Positions 34,590-42,666 of a DNA stretch of 64,000 nt are shown piece after piece (position 1 is the first letter of the stretch; the number at the start of each line of letters is the position of its first letter). The position numbers were made by a program, and so were the translations under genes. The notes under the pieces are model-generated. The model did no database searches. It was not told the DNA's origin and worked only from the letters and a program-made list of their open reading frames with translations. This stretch comes from Candidatus Magnetocorallium paracelense (lineage in GTDB: Bacteria; Nitrospirota; Thermodesulfovibrionia; Thermodesulfovibrionales; Magnetobacteriaceae): the NCBI GenBank assembly GCA_029001845.1, contig JAREWP010000101.1, positions 113,061 to 177,060 of the forward strand. The letters are read 5' to 3'.

Positions 34590-36104
34590 TTAATCATTCC
34601 TAAACATCTCGGCTGTACGCTGCATCTCTACCGGAGAGAGTTGCACGGGGTTTCCCGTTAGTATGCCAACGACATTTCGGAAGGGTTTTCCTATGTGTAT
34701 ACCGGTGCTGTCTATTTGAAATTCACGTATGTCCTTATCGTGCATTGAACCGCGCATCTTGAGAACTGTTATTCCTCTCCGTGTTTCTCCGTAGAGCTCG
34801 ACATATCGGAGTAAAATAATCAAATCCGTGATAGTAGAGATGTGGGTCTCCGTTATCGAGGTGCCGCCAAGAAGGGTAGGGGTGGTGGAAGTAAAAAGTC
34901 CGGCAACCTCTTTATGTTTGATAAATGAGGTAATGCTTATTACGAACTCCCTGAAACTTCTCAGAGAGGAAACACGCTCAAGCGCCGAGAGACTGTCTAT
35001 TGCAACTCGGTTCGGTTTGTATTCGTCTATCGCTTTTTTGATGTTTATAAGGTGGTCTTCAAGAGACATCGTCTCCGGATACTCACATACAACTTTTAAT
35101 TTTCCTTCCTTTTCCATTGTGTCGAAATCGACACCCCATCCCGTAGCGTTTCTGAAAAGTTGTTCGCGGCTCTCTTCAAAGGCAAAGAGAAGGCATCTTT
35201 CATTTTTTTCGGCGCCTCCGTTCATGAATTGTGTCACGATTAGTGTCTTACCCGTGCCGGTAGCACCGGAAACCAGTATTATGGAGTCTCTGTAAAAACC
35301 ACCGTTACACATTTCATCGAGCTCCGTACAACCGGATGTCACTCTGATGTCAGAGGACCTCTGCTTTAATTCTATGGCAGAGAGTGGTATTACGATGATT
35401 CCCTCTCCGGGGATAACGGTAAAAGGAAACTCGCCCTTTTGGTGAGTCGTACCTCTGAACTTGAGTATCTCTATTGTGCGCCTGCGTTTCTCTTCATCCA
35501 ATATGTTTCTGAAAATAATTACATTGTCAGCAACAAATTCCTCGACTCCGAATCGTGCAATGCTTCCAAGCTCATCTGTCCTCTCGGCTGTGATTATGCT
35601 GGTTACTTCCATCTTTTTAAGAGCATATGTGATACGGAATATTTCTTTACGAACAGTGGCCCTGTCGGAAAACTGACTAAAAAAAGCGCCTAATGAATCC
35701 ATTGAAACGCGGACTGCTCCGACCTTTTGAATGGCAAACTCGATCCTTGCCAAGAGAGCCGCCATATCATATACGCCTGTCTCCAGTGTGTCTATTTCCG
35801 GTTGCGGAGAGGCGTCTACAAAACACCATTTCCCTTCTGACTCCCATTTATGAATATCCCAACCAAAGCTTCTCATGTTTTTTCTGATTTCCTCGGGAGA
35901 TTCTTCAAAAGTGACAAACACTCCGCTTTCATTACTTTTAATGATTCCTTCGGAAAGAAATTGTGTGGCGAATATCGTTTTCGCGCTGCCGGCTGTACCG
36001 GATATGAGAGTCGTTCGGTTCAATGGAAGACCGCCGTTGGATATCCAGTCAAAGCCATTGATGTTGGTAATCAGTTTTTCTACTTCAGGGCCTTTAGGAT
36101 TCAA
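34590..36104 (-). CDS. kaiC: KaiC-family double-domain ATPase/kinase, cluster 2 (TTG start)
   Basis: The 504-residue protein has CI with P-loop GTAGSAKT (36-43) and Glu67-Glu68, and CII with P-loop GATGTGKT (280-287), Glu310-Glu311 and phosphosite segment TETHISTITD (Thr418, Ser423, Thr424). KMRGSMHDKDIREF follows and the C-terminal tail is short. The gene begins with TTG at 36104, one base beyond the kaiB stop, preceded by GGAGG inside the kaiB end. The overlapping ATG is out of frame and runs straight into a stop, so TTG is the only sensible start. It has the same CI Gly-to-Ala P-loop change as cluster 1. Confidence 0.93.
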   Translation of the reverse strand: MNPKGPEVEKLITNINGFDWISNGGLPLNRTTLISGTAGSAKTIFATQFLSEGIIKSNESGVFVTFEESPEEIRKNMRSFGWDIHKWESEGKWCFVDASPQPEIDTLETGVYDMAALLARIEFAIQKVGAVRVSMDSLGAFFSQFSDRATVRKEIFRITYALKKMEVTSIITAERTDELGSIARFGVEEFVADNVIIFRNILDEEKRRRTIEILKFRGTTHQKGEFPFTVIPGEGIIVIPLSAIELKQRSSDIRVTSGCTELDEMCNGGFYRDSIILVSGATGTGKTLIVTQFMNGGAEKNERCLLFAFEESREQLFRNATGWGVDFDTMEKEGKLKVVCEYPETMSLEDHLINIKKAIDEYKPNRVAIDSLSALERVSSLRSFREFVISITSFIKHKEVAGLFTSTTPTLLGGTSITETHISTITDLIILLRYVELYGETRRGITVLKMRGSMHDKDIREFQIDSTGIHIGKPFRNVVGILTGNPVQLSPVEMQRTAEMFRND

Positions 36105-36105
36105 A

Positions 36106-36411
36106 TCATTCGCCTCCTTTTTTTTGTGGCGGTTTTATATAAGGCTGAAGATCCAGGCCCAGAAGCACTTTCTCTTTATCCGAGAGATCACCGATAATTC
36201 TGCGTAGAGGCGGTGGCAGTTCCTTGATCAAGGTTGGTGTCGCCAATATTTTTTCATCTTCAGCCAGTTGTGGTCTTTCCAGTACGTCTATCACTTTCAT
36301 TTCATATTGTCCGCCAAGCTCCTCATCGCAAATATTTTTCAGATTGTTTATGGCGCGTTCCGATTTTGAGGTCTTGCCGGTTATATAGAGTTTTAATGCA
36401 AATTTACTCAT
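36106..36411 (-). CDS. kaiB: KaiB, cluster 2, closest to the cyanobacterial type
   Basis: The 101-residue protein reads [51 protein letters not shown] and [13 protein letters not shown], which is almost the classical KaiB pattern over its whole length as I remember it. Its length is also that of classical KaiB (about 102). It should bind the CI ring of KaiC and, if a KaiA-like partner exists, sequester it. It is coupled to kaiC with a one-base gap and lies 113 bases downstream of the receiver-KaiA/RsbU-like gene. Confidence 0.95.
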   Translation of the reverse strand: MSKFALKLYITGKTSKSERAINNLKNICDEELGGQYEMKVIDVLERPQLAEDEKILATPTLIKELPPPLRRIIGDLSDKEKVLLGLDLQPYIKPPQKKGGE

Positions 36412-36524
36412 AAAACTTCCCCCTTATATATAATACAATATTTGTATATTGGTAGCTCTCAGGATTTCATTTATTGTTTTTTTTGTTATCGTGTGAACTG
36501 TAATCATGCTCACCCGGAAAAAAC

Positions 36525-37370
36525 TTATTCCTTCCTTTCTTCAGGTTTTCTAAAGTAGAAATAGTAATTTCTGTAAAAAGAGACTAAATTGCCCATAAGC
36601 TCCAGCAGTGTCAGTCTGCCTTCCTCAATGTAAAGCTGAGCTTTGGCGAAATTAATATTACCGATTTTTTGTTTTATCACTTCACTGTGAAGTTCGACGA
36701 CATCTCTCGGGCCGGCCTTTAAAAAACCGAGTTTTTCGGATATAGAAAGCAGTCCTTCCGTGATCGTGTGATTGCTTTTATATATTCTCTTATCAACTGC
36801 TTTTTCAAGTAAATCGTTGTAAGATCCAACGAGATCAGTAAATATATCGGAAAACTCCTCCTTTACAGGCACCTTACCGAACATTTTGGAAGTAACTGTC
36901 GTCTTGGCGGAGTCGTGTAAACCTTCAAAGGATTGAATTTCATCTTTATGTCTTTGCAACTGTCTGCTCTTTTCAAGTTCCACCTGAAGTCTGTGTCTCT
37001 CTATTGCGTAGCGAATGGAACGTATAAGTAAATAACCATCCAGTCTGCTCTTAATAAGATAATCCTGAGCACCCTTAAAAACTGCCTGTGATGCAAAAGC
37101 GTCATCCTCGATTCCCGACAACACCACAATCGGAATATCGGGAAATTTTGAAAACAATGTTAAAAAGGAATCGATGCCACTACTGTCAGGAAGAGTTAAA
37201 TCAAGAAGTATCACATCGAACACTCCCTTAGATAATCTTTCAATACCTTCGGATAGACGTACTGCAAGCTCTATGCTCAATCCATGGTGTCCCTCTTTTT
37301 GCAATGTCTCTTTAATATAATCGACATCACCGGGATCATCTTCAATTATCAAAACAGTAATGGTTTTCAT
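36525..37370 (-). CDS. Receiver protein with C-terminal KaiA/RsbU-like helical domain, cluster 2
   Basis: The 281-residue protein has a receiver (Asp11-Asp12, phospho-acceptor Asp57 in LLDLTLP, Ser85, Lys107), a coiled linker (~122-150) and a helical domain (~174-270). The domain shows SEKLGFLKAGPRDVVELH, with His228 in the V-E-L-H position where KaiA has E-I-H and RsbU has S-I-H, and ends with EEGRLTLLELMGNLVSFYR, matching the RLTL...YR ending of KaiA. It is a paralogue of the cluster 1 protein (275 aa) and the cluster 3 protein (278 aa). I infer a KaiA-like regulator with an active receiver; binding to KaiB or to the KaiC tail is untested. The gene starts 72 bases after kaiC of cluster 3. 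Confidence 0.82.
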   Translation of the reverse strand: MKTITVLIIEDDPGDVDYIKETLQKEGHHGLSIELAVRLSEGIERLSKGVFDVILLDLTLPDSSGIDSFLTLFSKFPDIPIVVLSGIEDDAFASQAVFKGAQDYLIKSRLDGYLLIRSIRYAIERHRLQVELEKSRQLQRHKDEIQSFEGLHDSAKTTVTSKMFGKVPVKEEFSDIFTDLVGSYNDLLEKAVDKRIYKSNHTITEGLLSISEKLGFLKAGPRDVVELHSEVIKQKIGNINFAKAQLYIEEGRLTLLELMGNLVSFYRNYYFYFRKPEERKE

Positions 37371-37442
37371 TTACAAAAGCTCATGGCATAAGAATACTAT
37401 TACGATGTAAATTCCTACAATTCCTTAATCTTCAATCGCCAA

Positions 37443-38954
37443 TCATTTCTTAAACATCTCTCCCAACTGCTCGCTCTCGCTAGGGGCCGATTGAGAAGGT
37501 ATTCCAAGCACAATATTTTGTATGTTTTTAAAGGGCTCTGCTATGTGAAGCCCGCCGGTGTCTATCGAAAATTCACGTATCTGCTTATCGTGCTGAGAAC
37601 CTCTCATCTTAATGACCGAAATTCCCCTTCTTAAAACTCCGTTTATCTCAACATACCTGAGGAGTATTATGATATCCGTGATCGTCGATATATGTTGCTC
37701 CGTTACTGAATCGCCTCCTGAAAGCCTCGGTGTCGTACTTGTAAGAAGACTGCATATATTTTCTTCCTTTACGAATGAGGTCAGACCGATTACAAATTCC
37801 CGGAAATTTTTTACGGTAGCGATCCTCTCAAGAGCGGAGACACTGTCTATGACAAGCCTGTCAGGTTTGAACTTTTCGATTTCCGTTCTGATCATAAGGA
37901 GATGGTCTTCAAGACCCATTGCTTCAGGATAGACGCAGATTATTTTCATAAGCTCTTCATTTTCGTAATTTTGGAAATTTTCGCCCCAAGACATGGCGTT
38001 TCGTAAAAGCTGCTCTCTTGATTCTTCATAAGCGAGAAGGAGCACTTTCTCTTTGTTTTCACAGGCAGCGCCTGTAAATGTTGCTGACATTAACGTTTTC
38101 CCGCTGCCGGTCGGTCCGCTTACAAGCACTATGGCGTCTCTGAAAAAACCTCCGCCGGTCATCTCGTCAAGGTCGTTATTGCCCGAGGAGACTCTGATAT
38201 TCGAAGAGGTCTGTTTCAGTTCGGCTGCTGACAGAGGGATGATATGTATTCCCGTACGTGACATTGTAAAGGGGAATTCCCCCTTTGAGTGTAAGGCGCC
38301 GCGCATTTTCAGTATCTGAATTGTTCGCCTGCACTTCTCTTCTTCAAGTACATTTCTCAATATGATGACATTGTCAGTGATAAATTCCTCTACGCCGTGT
38401 TTGGATACAGGGCCATACTCCTGTGTTCTCTCTGCCGTCAGTATAGTGGTTACTCCCAAATCTTTTAATGTCGCCACGATTCTGAATATCTCTCTCCTGA
38501 TCAGGCCGACGTCTCTGAATTGATAGAAGAGCGAGCCGATAGAATCCATAATGACGACTTCAGCCTTGATCTCTTTTACGGAGTGTGCAATTTGCGTTAG
38601 TAATCCCGATAAATCATAATCGCCGGTTTTCTCAAGGGGCACCGGATCGGGAGAGGCGTCAATTACTTTTAGCATTTTATCGGTAACATAGCGGTCGAGG
38701 TCCCAACCCATCTTTAAGGCATTATTTTTAATGTCATCAGAGGGCTCCTCAAGTGTGACAAAGACCACGGGACGGTTAAATATAGTGACTCCTTTAGAGA
38801 GTACCTCCATGGCAAACATCGTTTTCCCGGTACCCGATGTTCCGACAACAAGGGAGGTTTTGCCTGTAGTAAGACCTCCGTACGTAATATGTTCAAATCC
38901 CTCTATACCGGTAGGTATTTTGTCAGTTAGAGTATCTACATTCACCATTTTCAA
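37443..38954 (-). CDS. kaiC: KaiC-family double-domain ATPase/kinase, cluster 3
   Basis: The 503-residue protein has CI with a standard P-loop GTSGTGKT (38-45) and Glu69-Glu70, and CII with P-loop GPTGSGKT (280-287), Glu310-Glu311 and phosphosite segment TEQHISTITD (Thr418, Ser423, Thr424). KMRGSQHDKQIREF follows. Of the three KaiC proteins it is the only one with a normal Gly in the CI P-loop. The tail is again short. It starts 72 bases after kaiB of this cluster and is followed by the receiver-KaiA/RsbU-like gene of cluster 2, so clusters 3 and 2 form a six-gene tandem. Confidence 0.93.
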   Translation of the reverse strand: MKMVNVDTLTDKIPTGIEGFEHITYGGLTTGKTSLVVGTSGTGKTMFAMEVLSKGVTIFNRPVVFVTLEEPSDDIKNNALKMGWDLDRYVTDKMLKVIDASPDPVPLEKTGDYDLSGLLTQIAHSVKEIKAEVVIMDSIGSLFYQFRDVGLIRREIFRIVATLKDLGVTTILTAERTQEYGPVSKHGVEEFITDNVIILRNVLEEEKCRRTIQILKMRGALHSKGEFPFTMSRTGIHIIPLSAAELKQTSSNIRVSSGNNDLDEMTGGGFFRDAIVLVSGPTGSGKTLMSATFTGAACENKEKVLLLAYEESREQLLRNAMSWGENFQNYENEELMKIICVYPEAMGLEDHLLMIRTEIEKFKPDRLVIDSVSALERIATVKNFREFVIGLTSFVKEENICSLLTSTTPRLSGGDSVTEQHISTITDIIILLRYVEINGVLRRGISVIKMRGSQHDKQIREFSIDTGGLHIAEPFKNIQNIVLGIPSQSAPSESEQLGEMFKK

Positions 38955-39026
38955 TTAACCTCCATAATCTTAAATCTATTGGGTACTCAAACTATCTGTC
39001 AATATAAACAAAAAAGCTATCCCTGT

Positions 39027-39293
39027 TCATCTGAAACCCAGCATAGCCTTTAAAAAATCTGTATCGGACATATCTCCGATCAGTTTGATTTGTGGCTGTG
39101 GATCCGTTCTTACCAATGTGGGTGTAGCTATTATTTTGTCCTCCATCGATTTCTCGGGAGAAGTCAGGATATCTATAATTTCAAGAGAACATTCGATATC
39201 TCTTATCTCTTCAATCAACTCCCTGATGTTTCTCTCGGCTATAATGCTTGTCCCTGTCTGACCATAAACATACAGCTTGAATGCGTATCTCAT
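39027..39293 (-). CDS. kaiB: Divergent KaiB, cluster 3
   Basis: With the start at 39293 the protein has 88 residues. An AGGAG eight bases upstream selects this ATG over an in-frame ATG at 39332 that would add 13 unrelated residues. The KaiB pattern is present: FKLYVYGQTGTS, LEIIDILTSPEKSMEDKI, IATPTLVR and LIGDMSD. The proline-rich loop is shortened to DPQPQ and the C-terminus ends soon after. It resembles the second KaiB of cluster 1 (5961-6236) more than the canonical copies. It should still fold as KaiB, but KaiC binding cannot be assumed. Confidence 0.87.
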   Translation of the reverse strand: MRYAFKLYVYGQTGTSIIAERNIRELIEEIRDIECSLEIIDILTSPEKSMEDKIIATPTLVRTDPQPQIKLIGDMSDTDFLKAMLGFR

Positions 39294-39299
39294 AGGAAA

Positions 39300-39460
39300 C
39301 ACTCCTGTGTAAATAATTAAGGAATTAAACAATTCAGGAATTCCAAATTAACCCCCCTCCCAATCCCCCAATTCCTAAATCACCAAATCCCTAAATCCCC
39401 CAATTCCTATAATCCCTAAATCCCTTAATTCCTCAATTGTTTAATTCTTTAATTGTTTAA
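39300..39460. repeat. Degenerate AATCCCTAA-type tandem repeats between the KaiA/RsbU-like gene and kaiB
   Basis: The stretch consists of short near-repeats (CCCAATTCC, AAATCCCTAAATCCC, TTAATTCCTCAATTG, TTTAATTCTTTAATTG) with strong strand asymmetry (A/C/T-rich, almost no G on the + strand). Its outer parts (AATTAAGGAATTAAACAATT and TTCCTCAATTGTTTAATT) are complementary. It separates two genes that are close in the other two modules. Confidence 0.7.
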
Positions 39461-40297
39461 TCATTTATCCTTACAATATTTCAGATATATATCCAGTATA
39501 TTTCCCATTAATTCGACAAGTACAAGCCTTGCATCGTTTGAAAACGCACGCTCTGCGTCAGGCATGGCCCTCTGAGAAAAATCGTTTAGTAATGTTAGAT
39601 GAATACGAATAATATCTCTTGCGTTTATCCTGATGGAAGCAAGTCTCTGTGCAAAGTCTCTCACCAGGTCTGTGGGACGTTCCTCTTTAATCCTTAACGC
39701 ATGGATATATTTATATGTTATATCACGATATTCGGATACATAGTCTTGCAGCTTTTCACCATCCAAAGACTGCTTATCGTCATTATTGACATTTATTACC
39801 TGACTTAAGGCCAGGAAGTGATGATAAGCTCTTATTGCTTCTTTTTTATCTCGTTCATTGAATTCATGTTCTTTTACTTTTTCCATTTTTAAAAGAATAT
39901 CTCTTCTTTCTATGGCGAAAAGCAGGGCTTTGCAAAGAACCGTGGCATTGAGGTCGTGTTTCACGAGATAATCCTGCGCTCCCTCGCGCAGTGCTTTAAA
40001 AGCTGTATATTCATCGTCAGCGCCTGTTGTTATGACTACCGGTACATCGGGAGCGACAGTGACAATTTTTTTCAATGAATCAATACCCTGACTGTCCGAA
40101 AGAAAGAGATCCAGAAGAATGGCGTCATATTCGCTCTGTTTCACAGACTCAATTCCATGTGAAATCCTGTCTGCATGATCTACATAGAATGAATTGTGCC
40201 TGTCTTCACTCAATAATTCACGAATCAAAAGAGCGTCCTGATGGTCATCTTCAATAAGGAGGATATTTATTGTTTTGATAGATTTTAATACTGTCAT
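39461..40297 (-). CDS. Receiver protein with C-terminal KaiA/RsbU-like helical domain, cluster 3
   Basis: The 278-residue protein has a receiver (Asp17-Asp18, phospho-acceptor Asp63 in LLDLFLSDSQG, Thr91, Lys113) and a helical domain (~181-274). This copy shows the KaiA/RsbU pattern best: an aromatic opening helix SEYRDITYKYIHAL, ARDIIRIHLTLLNDFS (His233), then ARLVLVELMGNILDIYLKY. Classical KaiA has V-E-IH...D-FS and RLTL...Y-R at the matching places, as I remember it. It opens the tandem of two modules on the minus strand. I infer a regulator that connects receiver phosphorylation to KaiC, but a generic RsbU-like partner-binding role is also possible. Confidence 0.84.
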   Translation of the reverse strand: MTVLKSIKTINILLIEDDHQDALLIRELLSEDRHNSFYVDHADRISHGIESVKQSEYDAILLDLFLSDSQGIDSLKKIVTVAPDVPVVITTGADDEYTAFKALREGAQDYLVKHDLNATVLCKALLFAIERRDILLKMEKVKEHEFNERDKKEAIRAYHHFLALSQVINVNNDDKQSLDGEKLQDYVSEYRDITYKYIHALRIKEERPTDLVRDFAQRLASIRINARDIIRIHLTLLNDFSQRAMPDAERAFSNDARLVLVELMGNILDIYLKYCKDK

Positions 40298-40408
40298 TGT
40301 CTTTCTATTGTAACTGTTTACTGGGATCAGAGGTCAGAGGTCAGTTAAAGGTAAAAGGGATTTTTTTATGAGTTTCATGAGTATAATTGGCATTTACGAC
40401 TTTTTTAG

Positions 40409-40480
40409 GAGTTCTTGCCATGAAAAAATGCAAATCTCTTTTAACAGACCACCGATCCCTGAACTCTGTGAACCGCTACC
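40409..40480. repeat. R4 repeat unit at the 3' end of a gene
   Basis: The unit contains TGCCATGAAAAAATGC, AATCTCTTTTAACAGACCAC, CGATCCCTGAAC and CTCTGTGAACCGCTACC. It ends two bases before the stop codon of the response regulator gene at 40483 and closely matches the unit at 29128. Confidence 0.7.
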
Positions 40481-40482
40481 TT

Positions 40483-40920
40483 TTATTTAGGCGGCAGTTT
40501 TACAATCGTAAGCCAGAAATCCTCGATTGTGTTGACGACTTTGATGAATTCTTCCAACCCCACCGGCTTTGTGACATATGAATTGGCGCCCAGATTATAG
40601 GACATGAGAATATCGGCCTCTGCGTCAGAAGTTGTTAAAACGATAACAGGTATTGATTTAAGACCTTTGTCGGCCTTCATTTCACTCAGTACCGCACGTC
40701 CGTCTTTTTTGGGTATATTGAGGTCGAGTAACACAAGATCGGGCCTGGACGCTTCGGCATATGATTCCTCCTGTCTGAGATATGACATGGCCTGCTCTCC
40801 GTTATCAACGACATTGAGCTTTATAAATACTTTAGCGCCTTCAAGCCCCTCTCTCATCAGATCCACGTCGCCGGGATCGTCCTCGATAAGAAGCACCTCG
40901 ATCTGTTTTGAATAATTCAT
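40483..40920 (-). CDS. Single-domain response regulator, Rcp1-like
   Basis: With the start at 40920 (GGAGGA four bases upstream) the protein has 145 residues and is a receiver only: [18 protein letters not shown], phospho-acceptor in [20 protein letters not shown] and [11 protein letters not shown]. The LNIPKKDGR segment and the C-terminal FWLTIVKLP are typical of Rcp1-type regulators, which receive phosphate from phytochrome-like or HisKA_2 kinases. A decayed HisKA_2-type kinase fragment lies directly upstream (41420-41815), so its own partner may have been lost. The longer frame to 41103 runs through repeat R6 and is not believable. Confidence 0.92.
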   Translation of the reverse strand: MNYSKQIEVLLIEDDPGDVDLMREGLEGAKVFIKLNVVDNGEQAMSYLRQEESYAEASRPDLVLLDLNIPKKDGRAVLSEMKADKGLKSIPVIVLTTSDAEADILMSYNLGANSYVTKPVGLEEFIKVVNTIEDFWLTIVKLPPK

Positions 40921-40993
40921 AGTTCCTCCCCTGATGTTAAAAAAAATATAATGGCAATATTTATTCTGTCTGAAAATAAACAACCACAAAAAA

Positions 40994-41093
40994 TGTAGGG
41001 GCAGACCTGCGTGTCTGCCCCGATAGTGGCGAACGAACAACCGCACCGGAGTAATGGCACGCGACCGGGGCGAACACACAGGTTCGCCCCTAC
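40994..41093. repeat. Dispersed repeat R6
   Basis: Outer parts GTAGGGGCAGACCTGC and GCAGGTCTGCCCC-type halves flank GCGAACGAACAACCGCACCG; the right part is GGGCGAACACACAGG then TTCGCCCCTAC. A half copy lies at 43874-43902. Repeats of this look are widespread in environmental bacterial genomes. Confidence 0.7.
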
Positions 41094-41187
41094 GAACCAT
41101 CATGAATAATTTTCATGCTTTGTCGTCACCAGAAGGGCCATGGACGTTTACCCTGTAATGAACGTAACATTTCAGGAGACTCAAAAG

Positions 41188-41238
41188 AATAACCTGACTG
41201 CCGGACAGGTGACCCGCCTGTCCGGCAGTCAGGTTATT
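41188..41238. repeat. Perfect 22-base inverted repeat with 7-base loop
   Basis: The left arm starts AATAACCTGACTGCCGGACA and the right arm is its exact complement ending AGGTTATT, with loop TGACCCG. It interrupts a small open frame (41140-41352) that has no other support as a gene. No T run follows on either strand, so it is not a standard terminator. Confidence 0.85.
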
Positions 41239-41419
41239 TCCCAAATGGGTCAAAGCAGGAAAAAACAATGCAGGCGCAAAGCTGTAACGACAACAAAAGC
41301 CACATCGAAGCTGAATAACCCGGTAAAAGAGCTACTATTGTGTAACTTATAACAGAAAAAGATCAAGTAAAACCATATTAACTAATCAGCCCGAAAGGTA
41401 AAGAATTGTTAACAAAAAA

Positions 41420-41815
41420 TTAATTGACTTTAAATGATATTCTGAAATCGGTTCCGACTGATCTTAGTAATTCGATTTTCGCGGAAAGCTGCCTTGAGAG
41501 AGTATTCACAACGTGCAAGCCCATTGATTTTGTATGTTTATAGTCGATTTCTTCGGGGATCCCGATACCGTTATCACTTACATGGAGTTCGTGCATGTGA
41601 TCTTTCGATTTATATATGGCAATTTTTATCTCACCCTCTCTGTTATCGGGGAAGGCGTATTTCAAAGCATTGGTAATCAGCTCATTAATGATCAGACCGC
41701 ATGGAATGGCTGTGTCCACATCGAAGTAAATATCATTTATATCTATTAGCAGTGTGATGGCAGCGTTTTCGCCACGATAAGTTCTGAATAAGTTGTCTGT
41801 AAGCCCTGATAGTCT
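41420..41815 (-). pseudogene. C-terminal fragment of a HisKA_2-type histidine kinase
   Basis: The readable frame encodes the end of a HisKA_2/HATPase_c_2 kinase: GLTDNLFRTYRGENAAITL, then DTAIPCGLIINELITNALKY, VSDNGIGIP and a GLHVVNTLSRQL ATP lid. The frame is closed by a stop at 41816-41818, exactly where an R3-type repeat end (CTTCAGCCTTCAGTCT, 41811-41829) begins, and no sensor or phospho-accepting region lies beyond. I read this as a kinase truncated by repeat insertion or deletion. A GTG at 41719 could start a 99-residue ATP-binding fragment, but it would have no phosphorylation site. Confidence 0.8.
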
Positions 41816-42005
41816 TCAGCCTTCAGTCTATACACCTACACCTATTTTTTATGGTATTAACACTAATACCAAGATCATTGGCAAAGCTGCTTAAAGATAA
41901 TATCTGAGATCATTTTGACGCCGAAAGTCGTAAAAACTGATGAAATTCCCTTAAACTTTTTTTATGGCAAGCAGAACAACATCGGAATGAATTAAATAAA
42001 TTGCA

Positions 42006-42443
42006 TTAGTCACTTAACTCGTCTTCCTCTATGTCGTTATCTCTTAAGGTGTTTTTTACAAATTCGATATCAAGCTCCAATACACCTGCTATTGTCTCGA
42101 TTGACATATTCCCCTTTGTGTATAATTTAACGATATCGCCTTTCACCCCTTTTTGTATTCCCCTTTCAATTCCCCTTTCAATCCCTTTTTTCTCGCCTTC
42201 CTGAAATAATACATGGCTTTCCATATCGATTGTTATAGGCATTTTGCTTACCTCCTCCGTAACTTTCTTATCGAGTTTCCTCAATCCCGCAAGATAAATC
42301 AGTTTTATTATATAATCCCTCCTCTCGCCTGGCGGTAGTTGGTTTAATTTATCAAGAATCGTCCTGAAGAAATCTCCCCTCCTCTTGCTGCGCCATAAAG
42401 TTATTGTAACAATATATGGATAAGTAATAGAAGGAAGGGAATA
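42006..42443 (-). pseudogene. C-terminal fragment of an Rpn/PD-(D/E)XK transposase-like protein
   Basis: Downstream of a stop at 42444 the frame reads YPYIVTITLWRSKRRGDFF, LDKLNQLPPGERRDYIIKLI, YLAGLRKLDKKVTEE, then a run of GIERGIERGIQKG and a helix-turn-like end SIETIAGVLELDIEFVKNTL. The EGEKKGIERGIERGI... tract followed by a short DNA-binding-like helix pair is the common tail of Rpn-family recombination-promoting nucleases. The catalytic PD-(D/E)XK N-terminal half is missing. An ATG at 42284 could give a 92-residue tail protein. Confidence 0.7.
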
Positions 42444-42666
42444 TCATGAAATTCAGATATTATTCTTCCTTCAACTGTCCAGGGAAATAAAGATGATGGA
42501 GGAGTGCAATAACCGCTTTATTATAGATATCCTCAAGTATGGTTTAGTTGTCTATGAGCAATCATGCAAAGAGTAAAATTGCAACGGAAAGCAGTTATGT
42601 TAATAATAGAGTACGGACATTAATTCGATTTAGATTTTTTTACTTTGATGAGTCCGTTTAAAAAAA

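Noticed and set aside
40483..41103. Longer version of the Rcp1-like regulator starting at 41103
   Set aside because: The extra 61 residues are translated from repeat R6, and a good ribosome site precedes the ATG at 40920.
41140..41352. 70-codon plus-strand frame around the 22-base stem
   Set aside because: It reads through both arms of a perfect hairpin, has no ribosome site and has no recognisable protein pattern.
42493..42576. 27-codon frame ending FIIDILKYGLVVYE-like
   Set aside because: It recalls the tail of MNT-type nucleotidyltransferases, but it is too short and lacks any upstream part, so it cannot be supported.
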